Assembly: GCF_036370855.1 (NCBI RefSeq)
Contig: NC_088098.1
Coordinates: forward strand, 32,491,981-32,555,980
DNA: 64,000 nt
Source: Dromaius novaehollandiae
Lineage: Eukaryota > Chordata > Aves > Casuariiformes > Dromaiidae
Direction of reading: 5' to 3'
The notes beneath the pieces were generated by a model. It did no database searches. It saw nothing but the letters and a program-made list of their open reading frames with translations, and was not told the origin of the DNA. Below are positions 61,141-64,000 of the stretch, piece after piece. Position numbers and translations under genes: made by a program. Each line of letters begins with the position of its first letter. The stretch's first letter is position 1.

Positions 61141-62274
61141 GTAAGTATCTATACTGTAGAAATATATATTTGGACAGCTAAACTCAAAACATTTTTGGTT
61201 CACAGATTACAAAACATTTAGCAGTAAATGGACCTTAATGCAGGAAAATTAGGTCTAACAGCTAGCTTGCTGTTCCTGCTTAAGAACACAGAAACCTAAG
61301 GTTCAGTTGATCACAGTTTGAAAATCACTAGCGTATCTGAAAAAACTCAGATACTGTGTACAAACATGACATACCCATGCTTAGTAATAAGGCTGCTGTC
61401 TGAAAATTGTTCCAATTAGATTACAATTTGAATGAGTTAAACACATGACATTATTCAGTTCAGAAACATATATGTATTTATAACTCCACTACAAATTTAG
61501 CCGAGCTGAATTTCAAAAAAGAATTCATTTTTGAAACTGAATTCTTGTCACTACAACAAAAAGATTTCTATCCTACCTGATTGGGTTTTAGTCCCAAGTT
61601 AGACAAGGAATGAATTTACAGACAAGTCTTCTTACGTGTAATCCTTCCACACAGTAAACCATGCTGAAATTCCCCTTACCTCTCATATGTTTTAATGGAA
61701 CACATAAATGGATATGGAATAAATCAGCTGTTGCAGTGAGAGCTCACTTGGTGCTATAAGATTAAAGGAAAGGTGTTAAAGGAAACATCACTTTAAACAG
61801 AACCATAACCATCTGTTACACAGTCTAATTTTAAAAGATCATAATTTGCAGTTGCTTGAAATGTAAGCTACACATGGTAGAGTCATATCCTTGTTTTTTT
61901 AAACCAATGCAACATACATCTGTTCAACCTTTCATGTGTATTGCCCAGTAATCTCAAAGGAAAATTTTCCCTTTGACAATATCTTGCATTTATTTCCTGA
62001 CAAGAACTTTATTGCTTATGGAAAAATATCACTGTCTCTAATAAGTTTTGGATAAATTTTGTGAGGAGTTTAAATAAGCTGCTTCCAATATCTTCAAATT
62101 TAGACATAGAAACAGTATTTTGGGGGCATGTAAATTATGAATGGTGAAGTGGTCATCTTTAATGAACTAACTGATTTCAATCCACACTGATAAGCAACTT
62201 TTTCTAGCATTTCTGTCAGTAGTAGACACTCTTGCAATGTTTGATGTACACTCACTTAGGATAAAGTCTACCAA
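61141..62274. other. AT-rich noncoding stretch
   Basis: Nothing recognisable between the two microexon candidates. Confidence 0.55.
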
Positions 62275-62685
62275 ATGATCAACATCTTGACTAAGGATCA
62301 GAGAAAAATAGATGGTGAGCAAATGGTGTGGCAGGCTCACAGTTGGACATTTCTTTATGCTAGCTTGAATGCCAGAGCTGCTAATGAAAACTGTGAAGTA
62401 AATTGCAATCTGCAAAAAGCTAATAGTTTTGTTTGTTTGTTTTCCCACCAGAAGGAAGAGAGCATGGAAGAAGTGAGTAGAGTTTGGCATTGTCCTTTGC
62501 CAAAGATTGGACTATACAGATCATTTTATCTCGGAAGAAAAAAGAAGAAATTATCTCTGTTAAGCAGTCCGAGGCCATCAACCAATCCTTTTCAGAAAAG
62601 CCTGTGTGTAATGTCAGTGTCCCAGTGCACCCAGAGGTCAATTGATTTCGTTGGCAGGCTAAGGGGTAAATTTGGGGGGAGGTAA
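62275..62685 (+). CDS. Unrecognised 136-codon ORF containing a microexon candidate
   Basis: An ATG at 62275 opens 136 codons (M-I-N-I-L-T-K-D-Q-R-K ... ending G-K-F-G-G-R). It contains a lysine-rich patch and no domain I recognise. A 107-codon frame on the opposite strand overlaps it (62167-62490), typical of chance frames. The 21-nt microexon candidate at 62452-62472 lies inside it in the same frame. It is one of the two longest ATG frames outside the CpG island, but about one or two of this size are expected by chance. Confidence 0.12.
   Translation: MINILTKDQRKIDGEQMVWQAHSWTFLYASLNARAANENCEVNCNLQKANSFVCLFSHQKEESMEEVSRVWHCPLPKIGLYRSFYLGRKKKKLSLLSSPRPSTNPFQKSLCVMSVSQCTQRSIDFVGRLRGKFGGR
62452..62472 (+). 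other. 21-nt microexon candidate
   Basis: GCTAATAG (branch-like, ~28 nt upstream), then T/G-rich sequence and TTTTCCCACCAG (AG at 62450-62451), precede 21 nt encoding K-E-E-S-M-E-E in one frame, followed by GTGAGTAG (intron from 62473). The multiple-of-three length and good signals are suggestive; identity unknown. Confidence 0.22.
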
Positions 62686-63716
62686 TAGAAAACCCATCTG
62701 GCTTTTAAGATGAGCTTGATATTTTATTCATGATGTCTTCTGATATGAATGTCTGGAATAAGTCTGAACTGGTTGACACAGGAAGTCTTTTTGCCCTATG
62801 TACTTTTATTCTAATGTAGTGTGAATTAAATTCAATTCTAGCACAGCATATTTTACCAGAAATGTAAACCTAGCAGTTACTCACTGAAGTATTTCTGATG
62901 GCAATATTTTTTTGGTAGGACTTAGGACAAAAAATGGTCAGAAAGTTAGAATCTGAACATTTATAAAGCAAAGCTCATATCTTAACCACCCCATTTTTAA
63001 AACTGTAGTCAGCTCAGAGCACTGCACTCTACAATGCCCTCTTCACACAGATTTCGGTTACCAGGTTGGCAGCTGCATGCTGCAGCAGGCTGAGCTCCTG
63101 AGCTACCTAGAAGCGGGTACCCCATGCAGAGCACCTTAGAAAGATCTAATTTAAGCATGACACAGGCATAAATATAGAATCCTGTCCAAAATAAATGGCA
63201 GTGGCCTCCCTGAGAAGAGTATGTAAATGCAGTCTGAGGGTGGGAAAGTTAGCATGAAATAAGAAACAAAGTGAATTTAAAGCAATATAGCTATACTATG
63301 TTAACATACTGGAATATATTTTCCAAGCCAGGATTATCTTCATGAGGTTGAAATGAATCTGCTATGGAAACGGGTTAAACTAAACTGCAAAGAGCATTTA
63401 CGTTGCAGAATGAACGCACTCCGCACAGGAAATATACCAGAAATTTTAACTTCACTTCCTATTCACTGGTTTAAAAACATGTGGACGGAGGGTTGCTGTC
63501 AACTTTCATACTTTTCAGCAAGTGATTTTTTGCTGCTGACTGATAAACTGTAGTATGGGTCCTAGATTGCTGGGCTCCATTGTCTGGGAGGTCATCTTGA
63601 TGTTCTCTATATCCATATATGCAGTAAATGGGTATTGGCCAGGAGCAGATAGGCACCTTAAAGCACCTTTTCTCTTTCTGAAGTAAATAGTAGAAAACAC
63701 ATGAAATCAGGGAGGG
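62686..63716. other. AT-rich noncoding stretch
   Basis: No gene, transposon or splice pair recognised. Confidence 0.55.
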
Positions 63717-63764
63717 TGATGGCTTTTCTATCCTAGTTCTTGATGGCTTTTCTATCCTAGTTCT
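63717..63764. repeat. Perfect 24-bp tandem duplication
   Basis: TGATGGCTTTTCTATCCTAG followed by TTCT occurs twice, perfectly (63717-63740 and 63741-63764). Confidence 0.97.
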
Positions 63765-64000
63765 GTGAAATGCTTTTCTTATTTTGTAAGAAAGATTTTT
63801 TTTTTTTTTAATTGAGTCATAACTCAGCTACTGAGTCCTCTTCCGAGATGCAACTTTATTAGAAATGATGCGAGGAAAGCAACTTTCTTGTTCCAGTGTA
63901 GAGAACTGAAGGTTTCTGCTAGGAAATACCAGCTGAACATAGATGCATACCAAACTTATATCCATGTGGGAAAGCAATGACAGGAAAACTATTTATTCTA
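63765..64000. other. AT-rich noncoding end of window
   Basis: Contains a T-run (63797-63810); nothing else seen. Confidence 0.55.

Noticed and set aside
1..64000. CRISPR arrays, bacterial operons, phage genes, tRNA, rRNA or snRNA genes, known microRNAs
   Set aside because: None recognised by eye; repeats are microsatellites or small tandem duplications without regular spacers.
1..64000. A new multi-gene system
   Set aside because: The window is dominated by noncoding vertebrate DNA; no set of co-located genes exists to support one.

Overview
The window reads as vertebrate nuclear DNA, most likely from a bird. It starts inside a CR1-family LINE (avian/reptilian type), carries a second fragment of a CR1 3' end near 54.5 kb, and is otherwise AT-rich, sparsely repetitive DNA with simple repeats and one sharply bounded CpG island. 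No operon-like gene packing, ribosome-binding sites or phage/plasmid signatures are present. Other sauropsids (turtle, crocodilian) also carry CR1 and cannot be excluded by eye.

Layout: 1-1.24 kb, a 5'-truncated, broken CR1 on the minus strand, cut by the window edge. 1.24-27.4 kb, AT-rich intergenic or intronic DNA with homopolymers, microsatellites, a 92-nt purine run (8.0 kb), a (TCTCTG)10 array (8.4 kb), a composite inverted repeat (19.4 kb) and a few exon-like islands with good splice signals (3.4, 14.1, 22.5, 24.0 kb). 27.48-28.6 kb, a small CpG-rich patch with clustered open frames. 28.6-36.9 kb, featureless. 36.9-38.7 kb, the regulatory core of the window: a ~1 kb CpG island (about 37.19-38.16 kb) with a GC box, MYB-type motifs, a TATA-like core within alternating purine-pyrimidine DNA, and a minus-strand exon candidate ending in a near-consensus splice donor. 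38.7-64 kb, AT-rich DNA again, with a 32-bp perfect palindrome (47.65 kb), the second CR1 piece, small perfect tandem duplications, and exon or microexon candidates at 47.1, 49.2, 51.9, 61.1 and 62.45 kb.

No complete protein-coding gene can be recognised. All open frames are short, and the number seen is about what chance gives in two strands of AT-rich DNA. The CpG island is the one strong sign of a gene: it most likely marks a promoter, with the remaining sequence being large intron or intergenic space. Exon calls rest on splice motifs and open frames only and are given low confidence. I found no convincing new biological system. The items most worth checking are the CpG-island exon pair, the 19.4-kb hairpin, the 24.0-kb exon candidate and the 61-62 kb microexon candidates.
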